A stretch of 64,000 nt of DNA from Piromyces finnis (GCA_002104945.1 MCFH01000002.1:1-64000), one strand, 5' to 3'. Positions 40,790-54,500 are shown, numbered from the stretch's first letter. The notes: generated from the sequence alone by a model not told the origin. Made by a program: numbers and translations.

Positions 40790-41835
40790 ATGTCTTCTCG
40801 CTACGTTCCAAAATCAAGAAGAAATCAAAATCCAACCAATGATAACAACGGTTACGGAGGAAATGACAATTGGAATTATGGTAACCGTAATAATAATTAT
40901 GATAATTACAATCAAAATCAATTCAGAAATCCAGAAGAAGAAAGTAGATATTATCAAGAACAAACTGACTCTGTTATGAATGATACTCTTGCTACCAGTC
41001 GTAACATTTTAAAGAAACTCGATCAAACCGAACAAATTGGTGTTCAAAATATGAATTTACTCGCTGAAAGTGATGGTAATATTATAATATTATATTTATA
41101 CTTAATATTATTTAAAGTGAAACTTTAAAATTATCAAAATTAATAGAAGATAGTGATAAAAACTAAAATAATAATTATAATCAAATAATAATTCTATATT
41201 TATCTTTACTAAATAAATAAAATATAATATCAAAAAATAAACTTTATTAAATATTAATAAATCAAAAAATAGAAAGATTACATAATATTCATGCCAAAGC
41301 TAAGAATATTAACGATAAAACTGATAGAGCTAACCAACACGCCACTGAATTAAAGAAATATAATAGAGCTTTCTTCTTACCAGTATTTAATTTCACTTCA
41401 AAAAAGAGAAAGGAAAAGAAGGAACAAAAATTAAATGATAAAATGAAGCGTCGTGAAGAAGAAGCAATAGATAGAAGTGCTCAAAATAGACAAAGAATTG
41501 AACAAGAACTTCAATATGCTCAAAATTACAATGGTGGACCAATTAATACTGATGATGGTAAAAAAAGAAAGGGAAAGAAGGGAGATCAAACACCACCACA
41601 ATCTGCTCAAGGTAGATTATATAGTTATAATAGAGATCATGCTGCAGCTCAAGAAATAGAAGAAAACTTAGATAAAGCTTCAATCGGTGTTCAAAGGTTA
41701 AAGCTTATGGCTCTCTCTATGAACAAAACTATCGACCAACAAAATGAATTTATATCTAACGAATTGGCTCCAGCTGTTGAAACTGCCAATAGTAAAATTA
41801 ATTATGCTAATAGAAGAATTGAAAAATTCAAATAA
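40790..41835 (+). CDS. SEC9: Sec9/SNAP-25-type Qbc-SNARE
   Basis: Two exons, 40790-41075 and 41273-41835, 282 residues. The N-terminus is Asn/Tyr/Gly-rich (residues 12-50). The Qb SNARE helix spans about 58-125 (TLATSRNILKKL, then DERLHNIHAKAKNIND) and runs into an Arg/Lys-rich linker; the Qc helix is about 220-282 (GVQRLKLMALSMNKTIDQQN). There is no transmembrane segment, as in Sec9, SNAP-25 and Spo20, and no obvious palmitoylation Cys cluster. It should pair with a syntaxin-type Qa-SNARE and an R-SNARE to fuse secretory vesicles with the plasma membrane, the exit route for secreted enzymes. By alignment with SNAP-25 the Qc zero-layer Gln is kept (IDQQN), whereas the Qb zero-layer position appears to be Ser (LAESDERL). 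Splicing is phase 1, with acceptor ATAG. Confidence 0.9.
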
Positions 41836-42564
41836 ATTGATGTTATATAAGAATAATATATATATATAATATATATATATAGATAATAGATTGAAATATC
41901 ATTTTAAAATATTAGAAAAAAGATATATTAATTAATAATATAGAATTAAAAAAAAAAAAAAAAGGAAAAATATATAATATATTGAATTAATAAAACTAAA
42001 AATCTGATTTTGATTGTATTATTTATGTTTTATAAAAACTTGTAATTTTATTTAAAATTATTGAAAATAAAAATAAAATTAAAAATATTAAAAAATATAA
42101 AATTTTTATGTATATTAATGAAAATATCTTGAGGATAATAATTTATTGAACTTTTGTATAACATTTTAAATGGTAATTTATCTAAACTATTGTTTATGCC
42201 ATTTTAAATTAACTTATCTTATTATTATATATACCTCAATCTAATAATATAAATTATTATAATATAACATATGGAAATAATAAGAGTATAAATAATTTTC
42301 TTATATATAAATAACATTGTTCTATGTTATTTTGCATAAATAATTTCAATGTTGGATGATATTGACTTATATAATCATATAGAAATATTATAATATTATA
42401 AATGTTTAATTAAATATATATTTTTTTTTGTAAATTATTTACCAAAAATAATTTCAAATATATATATTATATATTCTATAAAAAATTGTATTCAGTATTA
42501 TAAAAGAATATTTTATTATTAATATTTTATATTATTTATAAAAATATTTAAAATAATGAATATT
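41836..42564. other. Convergent intergenic spacer
   Basis: About 730 bases between the 3' ends of SEC9 and a minus-strand gene. It contains (TA)n near 41856-41882 and an A-run near 41947-41962. No gene seen. Confidence 0.6.
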
Positions 42565-44042
42565 TTAATAAATTTTTAAAAAATTAAAGAAATATTGTGT
42601 TTTTATAATTTTAATTAATAATTTTTCTATTATTTTAAATACTATTTTATTTATTATTTTATATATTATTTTTTTGAAAAAGTTTAATAGTAATTTCATA
42701 TGAGTTTTTTTCTCTTTTGTTGATTGAATATGAACATTTGGAATAATAATATCTACAATATGAAGATTTGAATAATTAGTATTAATGCAAATAACAATAA
42801 AATTTTTATATTACTTCGTACCAGTTGAGTTAAATTCATTTACATTTTTTTCATATAATACTCTTCCATTAATTTTTATTTCTATTAATTGATTTGATTG
42901 ATATTTTTTTATTTGTATAAAATAACTTTCATTTACACATTTGGGATTATTATTGATGTCATTTCGAGTAATACATATATTCTGAGAATTTATATCAATA
43001 TTATCAGGTACAATTATATTTTGTAAATATTTATCATTATTATTTATTAAATCTTTTCTATAACTTATATTATCTTCTTTAGATTTTATATAATTTTTAT
43101 TTATATATTTCTTCTCTTTGTTTATCATCATATTATAATCATAATTAGTATCATTCTGAAAAAAATGATTTCGACTTTTATTATTATATTTCAAATCTAT
43201 TGTTTTAATATCATCACCTCTTATTTTTGTTAAATCAATAATATCATTTCCATATGAAATTATATTTTCATTTTTTTCTTCTTTGATATTATTATTAACT
43301 ACTATATTTGCTTTTTCATTTTTTCCGGTTTTTATTCTAGAATCTAATATTAATGTATTTTCTTTTTCTAGATATTCATTCTCAATATTATGATTTTTTA
43401 TATTTGATGAACTATTTACATTATTTTTTTTCTTAGATTTATCCCTTTTTATAAGATTATTATTTAATTCCCCTTTTATTAGAGTATTATTTTTCATATT
43501 TTCATCTGAATTATTATGATGATGATGATTTTTATTTTGAATTTTTATTATTTCTTTTCCATTGTTTATAATATTGTTTGTTTTAATATTGTTTTTATAA
43601 TCATCTATTAAGATAATAAAATATATTATCATATTTTACTAATTGTGGTAAATATCATAATGAATATCTAGAATAGTTTTTTATTATTACCTAATACTTT
43701 TTGAAGTCTATCAATAAATTTATTAATATTGCTTTCTTTTTGTTTGTATTAAATTTTTATAAATACATCATTTTATTTAAATTTAATAAATATTTATCAT
43801 ATTGTTAATAATAATCTTTTTTTTTAAAAAAAAAATATATATATTTTTCATATATATATATAAAATAACATTCTTCCCATTTAATGAAAAAACTAACCAT
43901 CAATTTTAGTATTCAAGATAAAATTATTTAAGCTCTGTTCAATATTTAATAATTTAGTATTCATACTTATTTTTATACCATCTTTAGTATTAACTGGTGT
44001 ATTAATTAATAAATATAAAAGTTCACTTCTCAGATCTTTCAT
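42565..44042 (-). CDS. Unrecognised Asn/Lys-rich protein
   Basis: Four exons by phase matching (all phase 1): 44042-43898, 43735-43691, 43604-42822, 42752-42565, giving 386 residues. I do not recognise it. The first 75 residues look ordered and amphipathic (MKDLRSELLYLLINTP, then SMNTKLLNIEQSLNNFIL and NKFIDRLQKVLDDY), suggesting helices, possibly a coiled coil. Residues 80-265 are Asn/Lys/Ile-rich low complexity with a HHHH run. Near 290-325 the text becomes protein-like again (YFIQIKKYQSNQLIEIKI). The last 40 residues are Lys/Ile/Phe-rich and may be read-through of non-coding DNA if exon 4 is wrong; without it the frame stops at 42811 after 327 residues. No signal peptide or catalytic motif seen. 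Shares the 44043-46374 divergent spacer with scaffoldin-like gene 2. Confidence 0.55.
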
Positions 44043-46374
44043 TCTTTTATTTTACACTTTTTTCAATAAAATCAGTAAAATTAGTATATAAAACTAGTAT
44101 TATTTTATTTTATTAATCTTTAAAAAGAAGTTTTTTTCATATTATATATTTTTTAATATAATAAAATACTTTAATAATTTAAATCAATACTTTAATAACT
44201 AATATTTAATAATTATTAAGAAAATTTAATAAAAAAGTTGACCATTATATAGAATTAAAAACTGTATTTCATTATTAACTAATTTTTTTCAAATAATTTA
44301 TTTCATAATGTTTTTACTTTAAAATAGGATGTTAGCATTTAACTTTAAAATATTAAAAAATATATTAAATATTAGAAGTACGCCATTATTTATATAATTT
44401 ATTTTATTTTAAATGTACAAATATATAAATAAAAATATATAGATATATTTTAATAAAAGCTGTTTTCATTATGTAATTCATATTCACTTTAAATTTTTAT
44501 TTTCTTTTTATTGAAACTATTTATATTTATTTAATTAAAAATTATATAAAGATAAAGAACATAACGGACATTCTCTCATTTTTTATTATAATTATTAAAA
44601 ATATTATATTATAAAATAAATTAAATACAGAACTAAAAAAAATTGATATTTTTTATCATATTTTATTTAATATATTTGATTTTGTTGCTACAAATAACTA
44701 TATTTGTATATACAATCGTATATAATTAAATATAAAAAAAAAAAAAAAAAAAAAAAACTATTTTTAATAAATGGCTGAAATAATTAAGAAAACATCTTTT
44801 AATTATATAGATCAAAATACATCAATGATAATTTTATAAAAATACTATTATTTTTAATCAAAAGCTCAATCCTTCTAAAAAATTATAAATAAATATTTTC
44901 TTGAAAATCAAACTTTAAAATAATTATTAATAGTAATATAATATAAAAAAAAAATATTTATAATTATATTTAAATAAATAGTAAAAATATAGTATGTATT
45001 AATAGTAATGATTATGTATTAATAAATGTGAAAATAATATATTTTGTTAATATATTGTTAGAAAAGATAGAATGAAAAAGATGCTATATTAAAACTATTG
45101 CAACCTGTCTATTATTTTTAATCAACCTTAAAATTTCAAAATTAATATAAAAAGTTTAAACATAATAATTTTATTTTTTTTATAATATTCATAAATTATA
45201 ATATATATCAGCATTTTAAGTGACATGTTGTTAATCAGCTGAATTATAAATATTTATTATCTGTTTTTCTATTTTTGATACTTATAATCTAAATTACTTA
45301 AAATTTTCAATAATCATTTTAAGAACAACAGTTATTTTTAGATTATTATTTAAATAAAAAAAGAAAATATATTTCATTAAAATTAATAAGGAAAAATAAA
45401 TATATCCTCCAAAAAGGATATATATATAGATAAATATCAATTCTATTTTATAATAATATATATATATTAATATTTTTTAAACCTAATAATTACAGTTAGA
45501 TTAAATTAAAATTGTTACCAATACTTTTGAAATTTTCTAGGAATCCAAATATATTTTAAAAATGAATAATAAATTAAATTAAAATATTTTATTTTCCGAT
45601 TAAAAGTAAAATCCTCACATGAAAAAAGTAGTAATATTAAAATTATATATATAAAGTTTAATTTTAAATTTTTTTAATAATAATATGATTCTCGAAACAT
45701 TTTTTATTATGACATTATATGATATTATATATTATTATTTATTGATATTAAGAACTATTAGTTTTTAATTATATAGTTTAACATATATATATTTTATGTA
45801 CTCTTTTAAAACTTCTATTAGCCATTTTTTGCTTTATGATTTAAGATAAGAAATTTTAATGAATATAAAAATTTTGTTTCTAATAAAAACCCATTCTTTT
45901 TTTTATTTTTTCTTTTTTTTTTAAAAAAAATCTATTTTTATCTTAAAATAAAAAAAGATAAATAAAGGTAAAGAAAAAAAATGTACATGTAATAATCATT
46001 TAATTATTAAAAATTTCCTTTCTATTCTTTTTTTAAACTATTCTTTTTTTGTTATTAAAACTTTATTAATTACAATTTTATTTTTACTTAGCTTCTTGTA
46101 CCCATTTTTTATTTTTGAAAATATTATAGTAGTAACCTTATTTCATATTATTTTAAATTTTCATTTTTTAAATAAATAGCAAATAATTTCTTTTCCTTTT
46201 TTTTTATACATAAAATAAAAAAATAAAATATATATAATTAACTTAAAAAAAAAAAAAAAAAGAATTAAAAGATAAATATTTGTATATATATTTAAAGTAC
46301 TTAAATAATACTATTTATTTATAATAAAAATAATAAATAAAAGTATTTATAAAATAATTGAATATTAATTAAAA
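44043..46374. promoter_or_regulatory. Divergent intergenic region upstream of scaffoldin-like gene 2
   Basis: About 2.3 kb with no coding exon. A-run of 24 at about 44734-44757; T-rich block about 45897-45930; A-run of about 18 at 46244-46261, some 115 bases before the scaffoldin start. T-rich then A-rich tracts upstream of the ATG recur at several genes in this window and may be the local core-promoter habit. Confidence 0.45.
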
Positions 46375-49300
46375 ATGAAAACTAAAACCAAAGTACTTAA
46401 TTTGTAAGTAATATTAAAATAATAAATTAATGTTTAAAAGTTAACAATAATAACAATCAAAAAAAATTTATTTTATAATTTTTTTAAAATAAGAATTGGT
46501 TTACTGGGTTGTTCATTATTATGCATTTATAATGTAAATGCAGCCGGACTTCCAAGTTGTGTGTATGAAAGTGGAAAAATTTCAGCTTCATCTCCATCAC
46601 CATGTTTTGATGAAACTAAAGGTTGTTTATATGATAATAATAATTGTAGTACTACCGAAGGAAATTACTTTTTCTTAAAAAGTAATGATAGTTATGTAAA
46701 GTATACAAGAAATGATAAAAGTGGAACTGCTATTCAATTTGGATATGTTTGTGCCAATTCTAAATGTTCTTTAATTGAAAATGCAGGCATATACAAAGTT
46801 GAAACGGGTGTTTTTATAAATACATATAAAAATAATAACTCTGTAAGTTACCAAATATGTGATATAACCAATTATGACTATTCTATAGCAATAAAGAACA
46901 ATGGAGCTAATAATGGTTCATTAAGAGATGCTCTTATTTTATGTGAATCAGATAGCTGTGTATATAGAAGCCCAAATGAAGGTGATGTTTATATGACAAC
47001 TGAAAGTAATATATTAAAATGTAATAGTAAGACATGTACAGGACAACAAACAGATTCCGCTATCTTTATAAACGCCGCTGCAGAAAGTGGATCAAGTAGT
47101 CAATTAATTAAATGTACTGCTGGAAGCTCCTCAGCAACATGTAAATTAGCTTCCGGAAATAGTAATAAATATTATATGAATGGAATGAGTGCCAAGTCAA
47201 TTATTTACTGTAATGATAGTAATTCATGCAAAGTATATAAAGACGTTGAAGATTCTTATTATCTTAATGGTAATGAAGATAAAGAACAATTAATTAGTTG
47301 TCATAATGGATCTTGTTCACTTCAAAAAGGATTAGAAAATGGCCATTATCTCACAATGCCTTTATCATCAAATGAATCAAAGATATATAATGTTATTGAA
47401 TGTGTTAAAGAAAGCGAAAAAATAGTATGCAAAGTTAATTCAAGAGAATCTCAAGGATATTATAGAAATTATGATGAAAATACAAATTCTACATCTCCAC
47501 TTATTCAATGTACTTCATCAAACTGTTCTTCATTAAAACTAGGACAAGATATTCTTCCAGGTTATTATGTAGATATATCTGATGGAAATGCAAATATATT
47601 AGTTTGTAATGAAAATAGCTGTGAAGATGATTCCACCTCTAAGACTTATACAAGTTCCTCTCCAATTATAAATGGTAATTACGTTTTTAAAGATGGTAAT
47701 TTACAACTTGTTATTAATACTAAGGCTGAAATAGATGATAATAAGTATTCTGCAATTAACAGTAATAGTTCAGACGAAGAAGCTCATTATTATTATGTTG
47801 AGGTTTCAAATACTAAAGGTTTTCCTGGTATTAATGCTCAAACAACTACTCTATTCAAAGTTTCAAAATATTATATTGCAAGAGTTATTTCTGATGGTGC
47901 CATATTTGTTAGCGATACTGACAATAAAATTACTAAAAGTGGCACACCAGGAACAGAAACTACAATCTACAATTGTGTTAAATCTAAAAAAACCTGTACT
48001 ATAAATAAATCTTGCACAGTTGATACTTATTTCCTTGACAGTATGAACAAAATTGGATACTACTGTAATACAAAAGGAATTATCGAACAAATTACAGCTA
48101 ATGGTTACTATATTGACAGTAGTAATGGTAATAACAAAAGAAACTTAATTCACTGTGAAAATTCTGAATGTACTTCTAGTGTTTCCACAAACTATTATGT
48201 AAATGCTGGCAGCAACAGCTCCTCTAAGCCTTTAATTCATTGTAATAGTAGTATTTGTTATGCTACTTTAGGATCAAATGGTTACTACCTTAGTGGTTCA
48301 AAAATTGATGGAAACTATGGAATTATTAATTGTTCTTCATCCACTTCATGTGCAGAAGTATCAATTAACAGTATTAAAAGAAATGAACACTACTATATTA
48401 ATAATGGTGGTGATAATGTTCAAAAGCCTTTAATTCAATGTAAAAACAAGAGTTGTTTAACAGTCGGTGCCTCTGAAGGTTATTACATTACAAATGATAG
48501 TAGTAATCTTATTAATTGTGAAAATGCCTCTAGTTGTTCCGTTATTTCTGCCTCTGTTGGTTTCTATAATACAGCCGTCACTGTTGATTCTGGAAAAAAA
48601 ATTATTGAATGTTCAAATTTAGCAACTGTTACATGTGAATTAAAGGATGCTAATGTTGGTTATTATGTAGCAAAAACTTCAAATGTTCTTATTAATTGTA
48701 ATTCTACACCATGTAAAGCTGTTACAGTTTCAAATGGTATTTATCGTAGTGCTACCACTAAAGTCATTTCAACTAATAAGAGAGATAGTATTCCAGATGA
48801 AGAAGAAGGAGATGTTAACAATAAGGAAAGATCTAATTCTTCTGTTGTTTACAATATTATTTCTTGTACTAATAGTGGATGTACTGAACTTAGCACCTCT
48901 GAATTATCTTCCATTCCAGTTTGTACTTTCAATAATAATAAATGTTTCATCAATAACAAAGTTAGTATAAGTACTACTACCGTAAGTTCAATTTCTGCTG
49001 GTGGTTATTGTACCAATAGTGACCGTTCCATATTTTATTTTGCAACTGATTCAATTGTTATTGATCCATATATTATTGATGGTACTACCTCTATTTACAC
49101 CTATACAACTACTACTACTAACTGTATTGAAGCCGTTGACAAATATAGTAATAATTATTACACTGTTGGCAGTAGTATTTATAAAGTTAAAGAGAGTAGT
49201 ATTTCTCAATTAGTTGCTACTGGTTACTATTTCATTAATGTTGAATATAATACATTAGTTTCAAGTAATTCCATTGAGAATTACAATAATGAAAAAGTTA

Positions 49301-50631
49301 AACTTTTCAAGTGTAATGATAATAGTTGTACTATTATTGATAAATCAGAAATTGTCACATACTTTGCTGATATCAACAAGAGAATTATTATGTTTAATCC
49401 AAATAGTGATTCTTACTCATTCGCTTATGAAAATGATGTTATATGTATATACTCTAATAATAAGTGTACACCAAGAGAAGATATTAAAAATATGGAATTT
49501 TGTATTACTTACAAGGGAGAACTCTGTTTAGTAACTAATGATATTAAATCTCGTGAAACTGGTGAATGTTACAAAGCTGACAGTATTACTTCCAAAATTT
49601 ATGGATTATCTCAATATATGTATTCTATGAATGCATTCGCTGCAGAAAGAATTACTGATACCGCCTATTATGTTATTAGTTTATCTACAAACAGTACTGC
49701 CACTACTAGAGACTATGATGGAAGAACAAACTCTCTTAGAATTTACGGTTGTCTTGAATCAAAGTGTGATATTCAAGAACCAGAACAAGGTGTTTACTAT
49801 TATGATAGTATCAGCAGATACATGTTCAGATATGATGGAGAAAAATGGAATTCACCACAAAGTTCTGGTTATGCTTTAATTAGTATTAATTCTGGGGATA
49901 CCTACATTAATAGATTCAGCTTAAATAATAATAGAACTATAATTGATGGAAAGGTTAAAAGTGGTTACTACTACACCATTGATAAGGAAATGTATGAATG
50001 TGATCAAGAAAAGTATTTATGTGAAAAGATTACAAATAGTGGTTATTACTTCACTGTTAGTGGTGAAATTTATCAATGTATCTATGATTCCGAAGGATTA
50101 GAAGCAACTGAATGTGTTAAAAAGAACTGTATTGTAGGTCAATACTATTACTTAAACTCTAAATACTATTACTGTAGTTCCGGTTACATGCTTAACCTTG
50201 TTTCTGACAAGACTTGTGAATATGATGATAAAGTTATTATTAACTTCCCAGTAGCATTCAGTGAATCTAATCCAGATAAGATCAAGAGTGCTGTCGAAAG
50301 TGTTTCTATAGTTAATAATTCTACTGCTGTTGTTACTAACATTAATAATAAGTATATCACTTCTGTTTCTGGAGTTTTCACCAATTGTACTTATACCGTT
50401 GAAGAAAAGGATAGTGAATTTGATTTAGTATGTGTTAATAACTATGTTGCTGTTAATGACAAAACTGATAACATTGAAATTTGTTCTCTTACCAGTATGG
50501 GATATACTGAATGTATTGATGATGAAAATAATCCAGAAAAATGTAACCCAAGTGGTGCTATTTCTCAATATAAAAAAGGACTTACTTTCATTTTATCTCT
50601 TGTAATTTCTTCCCTTCTTTTCTTCATTTAA
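46375..50631 (+). CDS. Scaffoldin-like secreted Cys-repeat protein 2
   Basis: Two exons, 46375-46403 and 46494-50631, 1388 residues. The phase-2 intron falls inside the signal peptide (MKTKTKVLN, then IGLLGCSLLCIYNVNA with probable cleavage before AGLPSC). About 20 degenerate repeats follow the GYYINSG...LIxCxxxxC pattern, e.g. NYYVNAGSNSSSKPLIHC and HYYINNGGDNVQKPLIQC, each with a Cys pair suited to a local disulphide. A non-repeat module around GFPGINAQTTTLF and a long conserved block (CTNSDRSIFYFATDS) match protein 1 in order. The C-terminus NPSGAISQYKKG plus a hydrophobic tail (LTFILSLVISSLLFFI) looks like a GPI signal or membrane anchor. Proposed role: surface scaffoldin that docks dockerin-tagged cell-wall-degrading enzymes; no dockerin or catalytic domain is present in the protein itself. 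Its 3' half uses more C-ending codons than protein 1, suggesting higher expression. Confidence 0.8.
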
Positions 50632-51350
50632 ATGTAATTAATTAAAAAATAGAAATATAATTTATTTCTTCATTTTGTTTTTCAAGTATTTCTTATTTTA
50701 ATTATAAATAAGAAATGATTTTAATTAAAATTCAAATATAAAATTCAATGCAACAATCATAATACAAACAAAATTCAACTAACTCAAAATTAAAATCAAG
50801 AAAACATATATTTCATTTTCAAAAAATATTTAATAAATGTATAATTGTAATTTGTATATTTTGTAATTTCAATTTAATAAAAATTATGTAAATAATTTAT
50901 GATTTTGTATAAAAAAATAAAAAAATAAAATAAAATATAATAAAAAAAAAAAATTATAACAATAATAATTGGTTTGGGGAAATAAATTTTTGAAATAGAA
51001 TTAAAATAGCAAAATATGGAATAATATTCAAAGCACTATTATAATCTGTTCGTTAGTATTATTTAATAATAAAATATAATAGTAATATTAAAATGAAGTA
51101 TAATAAAATTATTATTATTTAAAGTATACAAATATTAAAAGTCTATTTAATTTAATGGAACTTTTGGTTTAATAATTATTAAATAATATTAATAAATATT
51201 ATTAATTAATTTCATTTTGTTAAAATCTTTAATATATAATTTTTATATTTGAAAAGTTAAAAATCTCTCTTTTCCAACTTATTATTTCATGAGCAAAATG
51301 AATTCTTCGTTATTATTTAATTACAATACTAAATACATTGTAACATTAAT

Positions 51351-51401
<51 letters not shown>

Positions 51402-51512
51402 TTAATTTTAATAACATATTTTAAAAAAAATAAATATTAAAATTATTTTTTTTAGTTTTGAATTAATTTGATAAAATTTAATTGGCCAATTTTTTTTACA
51501 AATAAAAAAAAA

Positions 51513-51544
<32 letters not shown>

Positions 51545-51597
51545 AAATAAACTTCAAAAATATTTATAGAAAATTTAAACAATAATATATTTATAAT
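50632..51597. promoter_or_regulatory. Intergenic spacer upstream of POL5
   Basis: About 970 bases with no gene. It includes a (TTTA)n run and, 60-85 bases before the POL5 ATG, an A-run of about 26 (51515-51540), plausibly a nucleosome-excluding promoter tract. Confidence 0.5.
51349..51402. repeat. (TTTA)n microsatellite
   Basis: About 13 perfect tetranucleotide units, 200 bases upstream of the POL5 start. Confidence 0.95.
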
Positions 51598-54500
51598 ATG
51601 TCTACATTACAATATTACTGGGGTTTAGCTTCAATAAATACAGAAGATAGAAATAAAGCTGCTGTATCACTAATAAAAGCTTTATATCAATTTCAAGAAC
51701 AACATCAAGAGGAAAATAAAGATAATTGGGATGAATATTTAAAAGACACTTCCATTGAACGTTTAGAAACTCTTTGTTCACCTGATGTTCTTTATGCTTT
51801 AAAACGTTTAATTCGTGGAATTACTTCATCAAGAGATAGTTCAAGACAAGGTTTTTCAGTTGCTTTAACTGAAGTAAAATAAATAATTTAAATTTTATTA
51901 ATTTTAAATTTAAAATTTTAAATAAAATAATCTATTTAAAAAATATATATATATATTTAAACTAAAGATATTATTTTATATTTTATATTATTTTATAACA
52001 GTTACTCTCTATGTTATCATTCATTACAATTTCAGATGTTTTAACCTTGTTAGAAAAGGCTACTGAAATTACTAATGGAATGAAAGCACAAGTACATTCA
52101 TTATTCATTATTAATTTTTAATCCAAATAAAAATTTATAAAATTCATCAAATAAATTATACTAATTCTTGCTTTAATATATTTTATCTATATATATTAAT
52201 ATGATTATATAACAATTAAAATATATATTTACAGGAAGAAAAAGAAATGTTATTTGGTAAATTATTTGGTGTTGCTTCAATTATTCAATCAGGAATCATA
52301 GAACATCCAAATACTACAGAAGATGAATTAAAAAAAATATTTGAATATCTCTTAATATGTTCTAATAAAAAATCATACTTAAAAGAATCAAGCTTCAAAA
52401 TTATTATATTACTTTTTGCCCAGGTTAATATAAAGCTTTTAATAGATAATATAAATAGAACTATTATTTTAATAAAATATTTTATTTGGATTCAGCAATA
52501 TTTTATTTTATAATTTAAAATATTATAAAATTAATTAAATTGAGTTAAAATTTAAGATTTACAATATAAACTAATTTTATATTTTTTCAATAATTTAAAA
52601 TAAATTGTTTAATAATTAGATAAAAAAAATAAATAATGAAAATATTTTAAATTACATAATTAATGAAATATTAAAAGATGGTGTTAATACTCCAGAAGAA
52701 CTTGCATTTACTATTAAAGCTCAAGAATTATATCCATCTTTCGATTATTCTAAAATTATTAACTGGAAATATGTCAATGTTTTACATTATTCAAATTCAT
52801 CAAAATTAACTACTATATTAAAGGTTTGGAAAGCAAATGAAATTATTTTATTTTAACTAAAATATCAATAGATTTATTTTATTTTATTTAAAATTATTCA
52901 TTAACTTATATTATAATTATGATAAATTATAATATAGGAATCTTCATACACTCATCCACATATTCACTTTGTTTGGAATATTATATTCGACAAATTATTT
53001 AATAATGAAAATAAAGATATTATATCACTTCAAGATTTATGGTTAACTGTTGTTGATGGTATTTTATTATTTTTATATATTTATTATTTTAATTCAATAA
53101 ATAAAATATTTATTACTAAATAAATAATAATTGAATAATTAAATTTTTAAATATTTATAAATTTAAAAAATTATGATATTAACAACAATTAAATGAAAGA
53201 ATGCTTATTCAATTCCACATACGAAAGAAAATACCTTGGTTTCTCTTTATTCAAAATTATTTTACCAAAAGTTTCAACTGAAAAAATTCCATTCATTTTT
53301 GCCCCAAACTTTATGCGTTCATTAATCAACAATCTTTCAATTAATAAGACTTATCTTCATAAATTAGCTGTTCAATTAATTCAAGATCTTGTTGAAACTG
53401 CATCCAAGGATTCAAGTGTTGCAATTGCATTAGTAGCTCAATTAACTGGTAAACACGGTCACCAAAACTTCGATAAAATTACCAAAACTAAAACTATTGA
53501 TTCTATAATTTCTACCTTAAACACCGATGGAATTAAATCATACATTGACTATTTAAGAAATATTTTCTTAGATCAAGATAAGTAAGTAAATAATTTTTAA
53601 ATATTAGATTATCATATTTATTCAAATATTAAATAATTCCAAAAACTTCATATATTCAAAATTTAAAATTCATATGATAGCTTTGAAATTGATGCTAAAA
53701 AGGTTGAAGCCCATCGTATCTGGGTTGTTGATCAATTAGTTTCTATAATTAAGAATCAAAAGATTCCAAAAGATAGTGATGTTTACCTTAGAATCTTTGA
53801 ATTCCTTTTCATTAATGGTTTCTGTGTTGTAGAAAAAGAAAGTAAGAAGGCTTTCACTGATAACCTTAAAACTTTACCAAAACCAGAAGTTTCTGAAAAA
53901 ACTCAAGATCTTTGTCGTAGTCGTTTCCAAACTGTTTTAGGTGAATCCTTAAATTCCCCAGCTCTTACTTCTTCTGAAGAAGTTGCACCATCTATTCAAC
54001 TTTTACAAGTTATTGATAAATTAAATTCAGCTAAAAACGTTAAATTCTTAACTGAATTTGATAAAGAAGCTAAGGCTGCTAAAACTAGTGCTAAGAGTAC
54101 TATTAATACTATCAACAAAAAGGTAAATAAAAAGAATTAATAATAAAAGAAAGTTTATGATAGAATTATAAAAAGTATTAATTTATATTAATTCTTTTCT
54201 AATTAATATTATCTCAAAACAAATTTTTTTAAAAAAAAATTATTCTACTTTAGTTATCTCTTACTACTGATAAGGAAGAAATTATTCAATTAAAGGCTTT
54301 CGAAAGTTTATTAGTTCATCTTATTATTTTAATTCATATTGATGCTGCTGAAGCTGTTTCAAACATTGATGATATTGTTAACTGTTATATTAGAATATTC
54401 CCAGAAGAAACCAAAAAGTCTAAGAAAAGTAAAGTATCAAATAAATAAAATAAGCCACTTAAAAAATCAAAGCAATATTAAGATAATATCATTTGATAAA

